A stretch of 20,467 bases of DNA from Acidobacteriota bacterium. Its GTDB lineage: Bacteria > Acidobacteriota > Blastocatellia > Pyrinomonadales > Pyrinomonadaceae. The notes below the pieces were generated by a model. The model saw only the letters and a list, made by a program, of their open reading frames with translations. It made no database searches and had not been told where the DNA came from. The position numbers were made by a program, and so were the translations under genes. The stretch lies in contig JACCRD010000256.1 of assembly GCA_013813755.1 (NCBI GenBank), forward strand, positions 1-20,467. The letters are read 5' to 3'. This document shows positions 7,068-13,065 of the stretch, piece after piece (within the stretch, counting starts at the first letter, position 1; each line of letters begins with the position of its first letter).

Positions 7068-8891
7068 ATGAAACTGCGTTGGCGATTTGGAATCTTGGCG
7101 GGACTCGTTCTGCTCGTTTGCGGTACATATCCGCAGCTGAAAATATGGCATCTGCGCGGGGCGGAATGGCAGGGCGCGTATGCTTACAACGACATTGATG
7201 AAGTAGCTTACGCTTCATATCTGCGCGCTTTAGTTGACGGCAGAGCTCGACGAAATGATCCATATACGGGACGTGACGACACGGCAGAAAATCCCCAGCC
7301 CGAATCGCTCTTCTCGATCCAGTTCGCCGCGCCTTACACAGTTGCGATTCCGGCGCGAATTCTTGGCGCTTCGACTTCGACGGCGATGTGGGTTTCGGGC
7401 GGATTCGCCGCGTTTTTAGCGGGTTTGGCATTGTTCTGGCTGATCGGCAAATTAACCGAAAATTCTTTGCTGGCGATGGCGGGCGCGTTAATTGTCGTCT
7501 GCGGCGGTGCTTTAGCGGCGGGCGAAGGCGCAATTGGCGAGATTCTCGGCGCTGGCAGCGAGGGTAGTTCGTATCCTTATTTTCCGGGTCTGCGCCGATA
7601 TGTGCCGGCAATTCCGTTTCCGGTGTTTTTCGTGCTCTGCGGCTGTGTGTGGAGTTTGGTGAGCAGTGAAGATTTGAAGAAACGGATAATTTTTTGCGTC
7701 CTCGCTTCGTTCTGTTTCGCCTTTCTCGTTTTTTCGTATTTTTATATTTGGACAACCGCGGCGGCGTGGCTTATCTGCGTTGTTCTCGTATGGCTTGCTG
7801 TGCGACCCTTGGATTGGCTAAAAGATTTTAAGGCGTTTGTCGCGCTGGCTTTCGCGTGTCTTGTGCCGCTCTTGTTTTATGCGGTAATGCTTCAAAATCG
7901 TTCGCAGACGCTGGACGACGTGCAGCTTCTGGTTCTGACCCGCAAACCGGATTTACTGCGCGTGCCGGAACTAATTAGTTTTGCGGTGATTGCGATGTTA
8001 ATTTTAGCGATTTCACTCAAAGTAATCGAACTGAAAAACCGCTCGACGCTTTTTGCCTTTTCGTTCGCACTCGTTCCAATTGTTGTTTTTAATCAGCAAA
8101 TCTTGACAGGACGTTCCCTGCAGCCGATTCATTATCAGGTTTTTATCGGAAATTATGTCGCGGCTTTGGCTTTAGTTGTCACGCTCGGTATTTTACTTCG
8201 TGAACTCATTGAAAAAAATCCGAAAATTTCGAAGGTTTTAATAACGTCAGTCATTCTAACCGCCGCCATTTGGGGAATCGTCGAATGTCATTATACGGTG
8301 CGCGTCTTAGACGAGGCTAACATCGAACGCGACGAAGCAATGCCGGTGGCGAAGCATCTGGAAGAGCTTTCAAAAACAGACTTTTCGGCATCTGAAAATA
8401 ATCGCGCGGTTGTTTTGGCTTACAATATGATTCAGGGCGACGATTTGCCGACCGTTGCTCCACAATCTGTTTTATGGGCGCGGCATCAGCACGTTTTTGC
8501 CGGACTCACATGGCAGGAAAGCAAAGTGCGTTATTACCAATATCTCTATTACCTTGATTTAGATGAAAAGTGGCTCGCAAATTCGATGAAAAATGGTGAT
8601 TTTGTTTCGATGATCGCGCTTTTCGGTTGGGGAAGGCATACGAATCGGCTTAGTTCGGAATACAAACCTTTGACTTATTCGGAAATTGATGAAGAAGCCA
8701 GACGATTCGGAGAATACCGCAAAAATTTTAGCTCCGCGCAGGCGACCGAACCAAGAATTTCATACGTCGTCGTGCCGAGTAAAGAGCAGCCTGATTTTAC
8801 AAATCTGGATTTTTGGTATCAACGCGGAGCGGCGGAGATTTACGGGAAATACACGCTTTACAAAGTAACCTTAAAAACTGCCGGCAGTTAA
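7068..8891 (+). CDS. Large polytopic membrane protein, GT-C glycosyltransferase-like
   Basis: A 607-residue integral membrane protein with roughly 9-11 hydrophobic segments (for example 6-22, 107-128, 134-150, 183-200, 207-245, 256-275, 302-320, 328-345, 360-380) and a long soluble C-terminal part from about residue 415. After the first helix an extracytoplasmic loop carries NDIDE (41-45), reminiscent of the acidic catalytic motif in the first loop of GT-C fold glycosyltransferases that use lipid-linked sugars. An aromatic/Gly-rich loop (163-182) and NQQILTGRSLQPIHY (342-356) look like conserved sites, but I cannot name the family. A GTG at 7047 would add seven residues from a heptad repeat, so the ATG at 7068 is preferred. 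No glycan-synthesis genes are adjacent. Confidence 0.7.
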   Translation: MKLRWRFGILAGLVLLVCGTYPQLKIWHLRGAEWQGAYAYNDIDEVAYASYLRALVDGRARRNDPYTGRDDTAENPQPESLFSIQFAAPYTVAIPARILGASTSTAMWVSGGFAAFLAGLALFWLIGKLTENSLLAMAGALIVVCGGALAAGEGAIGEILGAGSEGSSYPYFPGLRRYVPAIPFPVFFVLCGCVWSLVSSEDLKKRIIFCVLASFCFAFLVFSYFYIWTTAAAWLICVVLVWLAVRPLDWLKDFKAFVALAFACLVPLLFYAVMLQNRSQTLDDVQLLVLTRKPDLLRVPELISFAVIAMLILAISLKVIELKNRSTLFAFSFALVPIVVFNQQILTGRSLQPIHYQVFIGNYVAALALVVTLGILLRELIEKNPKISKVLITSVILTAAIWGIVECHYTVRVLDEANIERDEAMPVAKHLEELSKTDFSASENNRAVVLAYNMIQGDDLPTVAPQSVLWARHQHVFAGLTWQESKVRYYQYLYYLDLDEKWLANSMKNGDFVSMIALFGWGRHTNRLSSEYKPLTYSEIDEEARRFGEYRKNFSSAQATEPRISYVVVPSKEQPDFTNLDFWYQRGAAEIYGKYTLYKVTLKTAGS

Positions 8892-8954
8892 ATTTATAAA
8901 TTTATAACTTCAGATAAAAACAAAAACCGATTCAATTTTTGCTGTTTTTAGAAT

Positions 8955-8979
8955 AAAAAAGACCGCCAAAAAAGCGGTC
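8955..8979 (-). terminator. Intrinsic terminator of the 83-residue protein gene
   Basis: In minus-strand RNA a perfect 6-bp GACCGC/GCGGTC stem (8961-8966 with 8974-8979) and a 7-base loop are followed by six U residues (8960-8955), about 30 bases after the stop codon. Confidence 0.85.
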
Positions 8980-9009
8980 ATATATTATTACTTTAATTAT
9001 AAAAATAAA

Positions 9010-9261
9010 TTAGGCGGCAAGAAGATCATTGGAAGTTTCCGCAAATACTCTTCTGCCGTTTAGAGCGTCGTCAATAATTTCACGCACTGCTGAAGCGTCA
9101 GGATTGACGTCCATTCGGGCGCAAGCCCGCAGATGGCGAATAATTCCTTCAGTGGCGATGTCCATCGTGACACCGCTTAATTTTGCGAAACGACGCGCCT
9201 GGATATGATCAATCTGCAGAATTCTGTCCTGCAAAGTTAATTGTTTAGCTGCTGCTGCCAT
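9010..9261 (-). CDS. Small conserved-looking hypothetical protein, 83 residues
   Basis: I do not recognise this protein. It is soluble and mostly helical, with an Ala-rich start (MAAAAKQLTLQDRILQIDHI), a basic middle (RRFAKLSG ... IIRHLRACARMDV) and an acidic region near EIIDDALNG. There is no signal peptide, membrane segment or Cys cluster. That it is a real gene is supported by an excellent AGGAG ribosome site, a strong intrinsic terminator and no competing frame. The frame opens at an ATG at 9276, but that ATG is part of the sequence leading into the Shine-Dalgarno; the second ATG at 9261, seven bases after AGGAG, is the true start. It sits downstream of HU on the same strand but is separated by the HU terminator region and has its own putative promoter and a 136-base leader with a palindrome. 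A small regulatory or nucleic-acid-associated protein is possible; this is a guess. Confidence 0.75.
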   Translation of the reverse strand: MAAAAKQLTLQDRILQIDHIQARRFAKLSGVTMDIATEGIIRHLRACARMDVNPDASAVREIIDDALNGRRVFAETSNDLLAA

Positions 9262-9266
9262 ATATT

Positions 9267-9271
9267 CTCCT
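9267..9271 (-). promoter_or_regulatory. Shine-Dalgarno that decides the start of the 83-residue protein
   Basis: AGGAG on the minus strand lies between two in-frame ATGs (9276 and 9261). Its spacing is only compatible with initiation at 9261. Confidence 0.85.
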
Positions 9272-9306
9272 TTCATATTTGAAATTAAAAATCCCCCTTG
9301 ATCCTT

Positions 9307-9374
9307 CTGAAATTTGTCGCAAAAAGTTTAACTGCATAAAATATTTAATAAAAATATTATGCGACGAAGTTCAG
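9307..9374. repeat. 68-bp imperfect palindrome in the leader region of the 83-residue protein gene
   Basis: Outer arms of 15 bases (9307-9321 and 9360-9374) match at 13 of 15 positions as an inverted repeat. Inside, a second 7-bp inverted repeat (9340-9346 with 9352-9358) has a 5-base loop. In plus-strand RNA one of the two outer mismatches becomes a U-G pair. It has no terminator-like T run. Confidence 0.6.
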
Positions 9375-9403
9375 ATAAAACTCTCAAAATGTATTAAGAA
9401 AAA

Positions 9404-9432
9404 ATATTAACAAAAAATTCATCTCTTGTCAC
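9404..9432 (-). promoter_or_regulatory. Candidate promoter of the 83-residue protein gene
   Basis: On the minus strand GTGACA (9427-9432) and TAATAT (9404-9409) are separated by 17 bases. Transcription from about 9397 would give a leader of roughly 136 bases containing the whole palindrome. The -10 is imperfect and the region is AT-rich, so this is tentative. Confidence 0.35.
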
Positions 9433-9482
9433 CATTTTTTTTTCAAGTTGTGATTTTTTTCTCAAGCGTCGCTCTGTTCAAT

Positions 9483-9522
9483 AAAAAAGACCGTCTGACT
9501 CAAATTGAATCAAACGGTCTTT
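9483..9522 (-). terminator. Intrinsic terminator of the HU gene
   Basis: In minus-strand RNA a 13-bp stem (9507-9519 with 9489-9501, including two G-U pairs), extendable by three A-U pairs, has a 5-base loop and is followed by six U residues (9488-9483). The same stem on the plus strand would contain two C-A mismatches, so the structure is tuned for the minus strand. It lies about 20 bases after the HU stop. Confidence 0.9.
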
Positions 9523-9541
9523 AGAAATTGATAAGTAGAAA

Positions 9542-9847
9542 CTATTTGCTGCCGACGGCATCTTTCATAGCTTTGCCGAGACGGAATTTAACAGTTGTTT
9601 TTGCTGGGATTTTGATGGTGTCGCCGGTTGCCGGATTGCGTCCTTCACGCGCTTTGCGGGTTGCTTTAACCAATTTTCCAAAACCCGGAAGAGTAAATTC
9701 TCCGTTCTTTTTAACTTCGCTGGTGGCGAGGGCGGCTAAGGCGCTAAAAAATTCTTTCGCGTCGGTCTTTTTCATTCCGGTCTTATCCGCCAATTGGCTG
9801 ATAATTTCCGTCTGCGTCATACGTTTTGCTGTTGTTGCTACTGCCAT
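9542..9847 (-). CDS. HU-family DNA-binding protein
   Basis: A 101-residue histone-like protein. The HU/IHF fold is clear: the N-terminal helical dimerisation part (MTQTEIISQLADKTGMKKTDAKEFFSALAAL, about 10-40), then FTLPGFGKLVKATRKAREGRNPATGDTIKIPAKTTVKFRLGKAMKDAV (51-98), including the DNA-binding arm signature GRNPATG with the intercalating Pro. It has a nine-residue N-terminal extension (MAVATTAKR) before the usual family start, so translation could also begin at the internal Met at 9820. GGAGG at 9860-9864 has a rather long spacing (12 bases) to the ATG at 9847. It bends and compacts DNA. Single gene, terminated by its own hairpin and located just downstream of tRNA-Pro. Confidence 0.95.
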   Translation of the reverse strand: MAVATTAKRMTQTEIISQLADKTGMKKTDAKEFFSALAALATSEVKKNGEFTLPGFGKLVKATRKAREGRNPATGDTIKIPAKTTVKFRLGKAMKDAVGSK

Positions 9848-9963
9848 AAATAAAAATTTCCTCCAAAATTATTGTTGTGATGTTATTACTACTCAACTGA
9901 ACATATTTGCCTGCGAAATTGCAAATTCCAAAATAGCAATGCAAATCAATCAAGAAAATTAAA

Positions 9964-10040
9964 TGGTCGGGGCGGCAAGATTCGAACTTGCGACCTCTCG
10001 GTCCCAAACCGAGCGCTCTACCAAGCTGAGCCACGCCCCG
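9964..10040 (-). tRNA. tRNA-Pro (anticodon UGG)
   Basis: A 77-nt cloverleaf on the minus strand: 7-bp acceptor stem CGGGGCG/CGCCCCG (10034-10040 with 9968-9974), D arm GCTCAGCTTGGTAGAGC, anticodon stem CTCGG/CCGAG with loop TTTGGGA (anticodon TGG), T arm containing GTTCGAATC, discriminator A and an encoded CCA (9964-9966). All stems pair. Confidence 0.97.
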
Positions 10041-10082
10041 AGCTTTTCAGCGTTTCATATAAGAAACATACCCAAGTGCCGA

Positions 10083-10111
10083 ATTCTACTAGCGAAAAGT
10101 TCTCTGGTCAA
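10083..10111 (-). promoter_or_regulatory. Promoter of tRNA-Pro
   Basis: TTGACC (10106-10111) and TAGAAT (10083-10088) on the minus strand with an exact 17-base spacer. Initiation near 10076 would leave a short 5' leader for RNase P. The -35 abuts the stop codon of rdgB. Confidence 0.75.
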
Positions 10112-10112
10112 G

Positions 10113-10727
10113 TTAAAGCGCGTGAAAATAGCGTAAATATTGAATTATTTGTTTAAAAGCCCGCGCTCGATGACTTATTTGCCGCTTTATGTCGTTTGAA
10201 AGCTCACCGAATGTTTCGTTAAATTCTTCGGGAATAAAAATTGGATCGTACCCGAAACCGTTGTTTCCGCGAGGCTCCATTGAAATTCTTCCGTCGCAGA
10301 CGCCTTCGGCAACGAATTTTATCTCGCCTTTTTCATCCGCGATCGCCATCGCGCAAACAAAGCGGGCAAATCTCTCAGCGGGCTGTTTTTCGTTTAGTTC
10401 GCGGAGAAGTTTATTGATTTTTTCTCGGTCATTAGCGTTTTCGCCCGCGTATCGGGCAGAGAAAATTCCGGGCGCGCCGTCTAAAGCCGCAACTTCCAGC
10501 CCCGAATCGTCCGCCAACGCCCACAAATTAGTTTGTAGAGCGTAACCGTGCGCTTTAAGTGCCGCGTTTTCCCGAAAGCTTTTTCCTGTTTCTGCGACAT
10601 CCGAAGCATCCGCAAATTCGCGTAAACTCCTTAAACGTACCGGAAAATCCGACAAGAGTTTTTTTAATTCCGCAACTTTTCCTTCGTTATTCGTCGCCAC
10701 GAGCAACTCTAATTCTTCATTCACCAC
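10113..10727 (-). CDS. rdgB: dITP/XTP pyrophosphatase RdgB (HAM1 family)
   Basis: Hydrolyses non-canonical purine triphosphates (dITP, XTP) to monophosphates and pyrophosphate, keeping deaminated purines out of DNA and RNA. The 204-residue protein has the family signatures in order: LLVATNNEGKVAELKKLL (9-26), WALADDSGLEVAALDGAPGIFSARYAG (69-95), the GNNGFGYDPIFIP loop (residues about 154-166) and ISHRARAF near the C-terminus. Length is typical. The start is GTG at 10727 (a second GTG follows directly); there is no obvious Shine-Dalgarno, so either may be used. Upstream on the same strand is the MTase-like gene with an 87-base gap; tRNA-Pro follows downstream with its own promoter. Confidence 0.96.
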   Translation of the reverse strand: MVNEELELLVATNNEGKVAELKKLLSDFPVRLRSLREFADASDVAETGKSFRENAALKAHGYALQTNLWALADDSGLEVAALDGAPGIFSARYAGENANDREKINKLLRELNEKQPAERFARFVCAMAIADEKGEIKFVAEGVCDGRISMEPRGNNGFGYDPIFIPEEFNETFGELSNDIKRQISHRARAFKQIIQYLRYFHAL

Positions 10728-10814
10728 AAAAATTTGCTTTTAAAAGACACTTATTTGATAAAAATAAAATCAGGCGCAAAAAATAAATTTTGTTAACTGT
10801 TAATTGACTACTGT

Positions 10815-11741
10815 TCAAGCTGTAATTATTACGGCTTTAGCGCCGGTCAGTTCGGAGAAATCCTTTGAAAAAATTGTATCGACCCGACGGATGCGCGAGA
10901 TTGTTTCGACAATCTCTTGAGTGGAAACAAATCCATTTTCGATATGCTCAATTGCCCATATCGGAATGTGTGATGCCGTCCGCAAAAATTCTTCGACCAG
11001 TCTCAAGTATTGAGATTTTGTTTCGGTAAAAGTTCCAAGCTTGCCGTTTTGCACCGTTTCTAGATCGTTCCAAAACTGATTGCCGAGACACAGCCATTCT
11101 TCGCTCCACGCATAAAAGGGCGATTTGTGTTTTTGGGCGCGGGCGGGCGGGAGACGCAAAAACATCGAATCAGACGAGTTTTCGGCGATGAACTCAATGG
11201 CTGGTTTATTTTGACAAATATTGTTCTGCCCGTTGTTAAATGTTTCGGGCTGGATGCTTCGGAGTCGTCTGTAAACATTTGAAAGAGGTTGGCGCAGCTG
11301 GCGCGTTTCCTCTCCGAAAGACAAAACATAATCGCCGACGCCCATCCCGACGCTGAGAGCGATTGCCCGCGCTATTGGCGAAGCAAGTTTTTCGATATTC
11401 TGCCGGAGATTATCAAACCACCAGGCATCTGTCTCGGTAAACCAATTTTTCAGACTTTCGTTTTGCAGACGATATTGCGGAATATACGCATCTTCCAGAA
11501 CACGTTCGAGGTCTTCGTCAGATAATTTTTCGCCATTATTTTGAATCGATCCGACGGCTTTTACCCAGGCGGATTGGGTCGGGTCGTTTGCCAACACGCG
11601 TGTGTTCCAGCGTTTGAGATAAGCACCGAGCTGCGGATCGGGCGTAAACGGCAAAATTATGGAAGCAAATTTCAAACGTCGCAGAACATTCAGCTCAAAA
11701 GCTAGCCAGCCCTCTGGTATTGTGTCGGATTTTGTTAACAT
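10815..11741 (-). CDS. Unassigned protein resembling a degenerate D12-class adenine DNA methyltransferase
   Basis: The 308-residue protein has no signal peptide or membrane helix. By eye its layout resembles D12-class N6-adenine methyltransferases (the Dam group). ILPFTPDPQLGAYLKRWNTRVLAND (29-53) parallels the SAM-binding FxGxG motif plus the next acidic motif, but the glycines are replaced. IARAIALSVGMGVGDYVLSFGE (123-144) sits where the fold has its helical insert. DSMFLRLPPAR (191-201) aligns in position with the catalytic DPPY motif but lacks the Asp and Tyr. If the homology is real, it is probably catalytically inactive and may be a DNA- or RNA-binding derivative. The ATG at 11741 has no Shine-Dalgarno. 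It lies 56 bases downstream of the HD-GYP-like gene, possibly co-transcribed. The family call is uncertain; that it is a gene is not. Confidence 0.5.
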   Translation of the reverse strand: MLTKSDTIPEGWLAFELNVLRRLKFASIILPFTPDPQLGAYLKRWNTRVLANDPTQSAWVKAVGSIQNNGEKLSDEDLERVLEDAYIPQYRLQNESLKNWFTETDAWWFDNLRQNIEKLASPIARAIALSVGMGVGDYVLSFGEETRQLRQPLSNVYRRLRSIQPETFNNGQNNICQNKPAIEFIAENSSDSMFLRLPPARAQKHKSPFYAWSEEWLCLGNQFWNDLETVQNGKLGTFTETKSQYLRLVEEFLRTASHIPIWAIEHIENGFVSTQEIVETISRIRRVDTIFSKDFSELTGAKAVIITA

Positions 11742-11797
11742 AAATAAAAATGACTTGTAAAAAATTGAAGCGAAACAATCTACCGGCTTGCGAAATT

Positions 11798-12457
11798 TTA
11801 TTCGAATGTAGAAGTCGGTTCTTTTTGTTCGGTTTCGGATTGATTTGTTTCAAACTCTGTTTCCGATTTTGCTGAATATTCAAGCGTGAGGAATTCTTTG
11901 ACAACTTTCGGATCAAATTCGATACCCGCCCATTCGGTCAAATGACGCGCGGCTTCGCTTTCAGAAAACGCCGCTCTGAACGGACGTTTTGAAGTTAAAG
12001 CCGCGAAAGAATCGACAACCCGCAAAATTCTTGCCGAGAGCGGGATTTGTTCTCTCCGCAGAGCGTCTGGATAACCGGCTCCGTTCCACCATTCGTGATG
12101 CCAGCGCACGAGGAGCTGCGCCGCCCGACTTAAACCGAGTTTTGCCGCTTCCTGTTCGCCGATCACCGGATGACGCTGCAGATCGAGGCGTTCGTTTGCG
12201 GTGAGCATTTGGCTGCTTAAAATATATTCACGGTTCATTAAAACTTCGCCGATGTCGTGAACAAGCGCGGCTTGCCGCAAAAATATACGGTCGTGCGCGG
12301 CTAAATTAAACTTTTGCGCCAAAGCGTCACCGAGCGCGGCGATTTGCGCAGCGTGCTGATTTGGCGCGTAATTTTCAAATTCATCCATCGCGGCTGATAC
12401 TCGTAAAATGCGTTCGTCAGACTTCGCTACGGCTTTGGTCGATGGATTTCCCGTCAT
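11798..12457 (-). CDS. HD-GYP-like phosphohydrolase domain protein
   Basis: The 219-residue soluble protein has an HD-GYP-type domain over residues about 30-195: His35 (NQHAAQIAALGD), His67-Asp68 in LVHDIGE, RHPVIGE with His96, WHHEWWNGAGYP with His120-His121 and the GYP triplet at 128-130, then SARILRVVDSFAALTSKRPFR with Asp149. The metal-binding His/Asp ligands are present, so hydrolase activity is plausible, and HD-GYP proteins are known c-di-GMP phosphodiesterases. However, the usual HDIGK is HDIGE (Glu71) and the usual D-x-Y-DAL is DSFAAL, so the substrate may differ. There is no receiver or sensor domain; the C-terminal tail (195-219) is a low-complexity Glu/Thr stretch. The ATG at 12457 has no Shine-Dalgarno. 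Divergent from the YaeQ-like gene. Confidence 0.82.
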   Translation of the reverse strand: MTGNPSTKAVAKSDERILRVSAAMDEFENYAPNQHAAQIAALGDALAQKFNLAAHDRIFLRQAALVHDIGEVLMNREYILSSQMLTANERLDLQRHPVIGEQEAAKLGLSRAAQLLVRWHHEWWNGAGYPDALRREQIPLSARILRVVDSFAALTSKRPFRAAFSESEAARHLTEWAGIEFDPKVVKEFLTLEYSAKSETEFETNQSETEQKEPTSTFE

Positions 12458-12470
12458 AAATTTTTTATTT

Positions 12471-12517
12471 AAGTTTGAAGATTCAAAATTAAAATATTAC
12501 CGCTTGAATTTTGAATT
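12471..12517. repeat. Heptad-phased AT-rich tract with an inverted repeat
   Basis: Four 7-base units run from 12471 to 12498, followed by two exact TTGAATT copies at 12504-12510 and 12511-12517. Within it, 12481-12490 and 12507-12516 form a perfect 10-bp inverted repeat with a 16-base spacer. It lies in the divergent intergenic region between the HD-GYP-like and YaeQ-like genes. Confidence 0.55.
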
Positions 12518-12562
12518 TTTATTAAACTATTTTTTGGGCTGGCTGTCGAGTATCATATGCGC

Positions 12563-12590
12563 TTGCTCTGGTTTGGGCAAATATTATGAT
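12563..12590 (+). promoter_or_regulatory. Candidate promoter of the YaeQ-like / GNAT pair
   Basis: TTGCTC (12563-12568) and TATGAT (12585-12590) are separated by 16 bases. Transcription would begin near 12597, only about seven bases before the ATG at 12604, implying a nearly leaderless mRNA. Confidence 0.5.
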
Positions 12591-12603
12591 AAAAGCTTGA
12601 GAT

Positions 12604-13065
12604 ATGCTTCACGATTTTGAATTAGCGAAGAAAAGAATTCGTCTGTGGCAAAGAATCGGCGAATCATACGAGCACGTTTTGATGAAAGCGCTCGGTTTTG
12701 CCCTTTTCGTCGAGGAATTTCCAATGTTGGAAATAGAAACAAAAGTCGGTTTGCGCTATAAACCCGATTTAGTGGCGCGTGGCGAAGAGGCAAACAATTT
12801 TATATTCTGGGGTGAAGCCGGCGCCAATTCGATTCGTAAAACAAAATGGCTTTTGAAACACGCCCGCGTCGAGCGACTTGTTTTATTTAAGATCGCCATC
12901 AACGAAGCCCAGTTCGTTAAACAATTGCGTGAAGAAATCCCTCTTAAATACAGAACGGGCGGAAAATTAATATTGATAAATTTTAAGGGCGAAATAAAAC
13001 ATTTGACAGCGACAAAACAAATTGAGAAAGTCTCGAAAGATTGGTTTACGAAAACACAAATTTAG
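12604..13065 (+). CDS. YaeQ-like protein (PD-(D/E)XK nuclease fold)
   Basis: The 153-residue protein resembles E. coli YaeQ in pattern: a helical GESYEHVLMKALGFALFVEEF (19-39), a strand with Asp55 in YKPDLVA, then IFWGEAGANSIRKTKWLLKHARVERLVLFKI (67-97), which matches the YaeQ segment in which a strand ending in an acidic residue (Glu71) is followed by a helix with RK/RIKKA and a V-V-L-F strand. YaeQ belongs structurally to the PD-(D/E)XK nuclease superfamily, but its biochemical activity is not established. The C-terminal part (100-153) is basic and not diagnostic. There is no Shine-Dalgarno; the predicted transcript start is very close to the ATG. Its stop codon directly abuts the ATG of the GNAT gene, so the two are translationally linked. 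Confidence 0.65.
   Translation: MLHDFELAKKRIRLWQRIGESYEHVLMKALGFALFVEEFPMLEIETKVGLRYKPDLVARGEEANNFIFWGEAGANSIRKTKWLLKHARVERLVLFKIAINEAQFVKQLREEIPLKYRTGGKLILINFKGEIKHLTATKQIEKVSKDWFTKTQI

Noticed and set aside
7066..7755. 229-residue antisense frame inside the membrane-protein gene
   Set aside because: Extremely Arg/Pro/Ser-rich composition typical of a shadow frame; the opposite strand encodes a coherent polytopic protein.
9868..9896. TTGAGT and AATAAT with a 17-base spacer upstream of HU (minus strand)
   Set aside because: The implied transcription start near 9861 would remove the GGAGG ribosome site at 9860-9864, so the match is probably chance.
9528..9962. 144-residue plus-strand frame across HU
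   Set aside because: Antisense to a clear HU gene and crosses its ribosome-site region; no independent support.
9783..10034. Open frame on the minus strand overlapping tRNA-Pro, starting MAQLGRALGLGPRGRKFESC
   Set aside because: This is the well-known spurious translation of a tRNA gene; it also overlaps the HU coding region in another frame.
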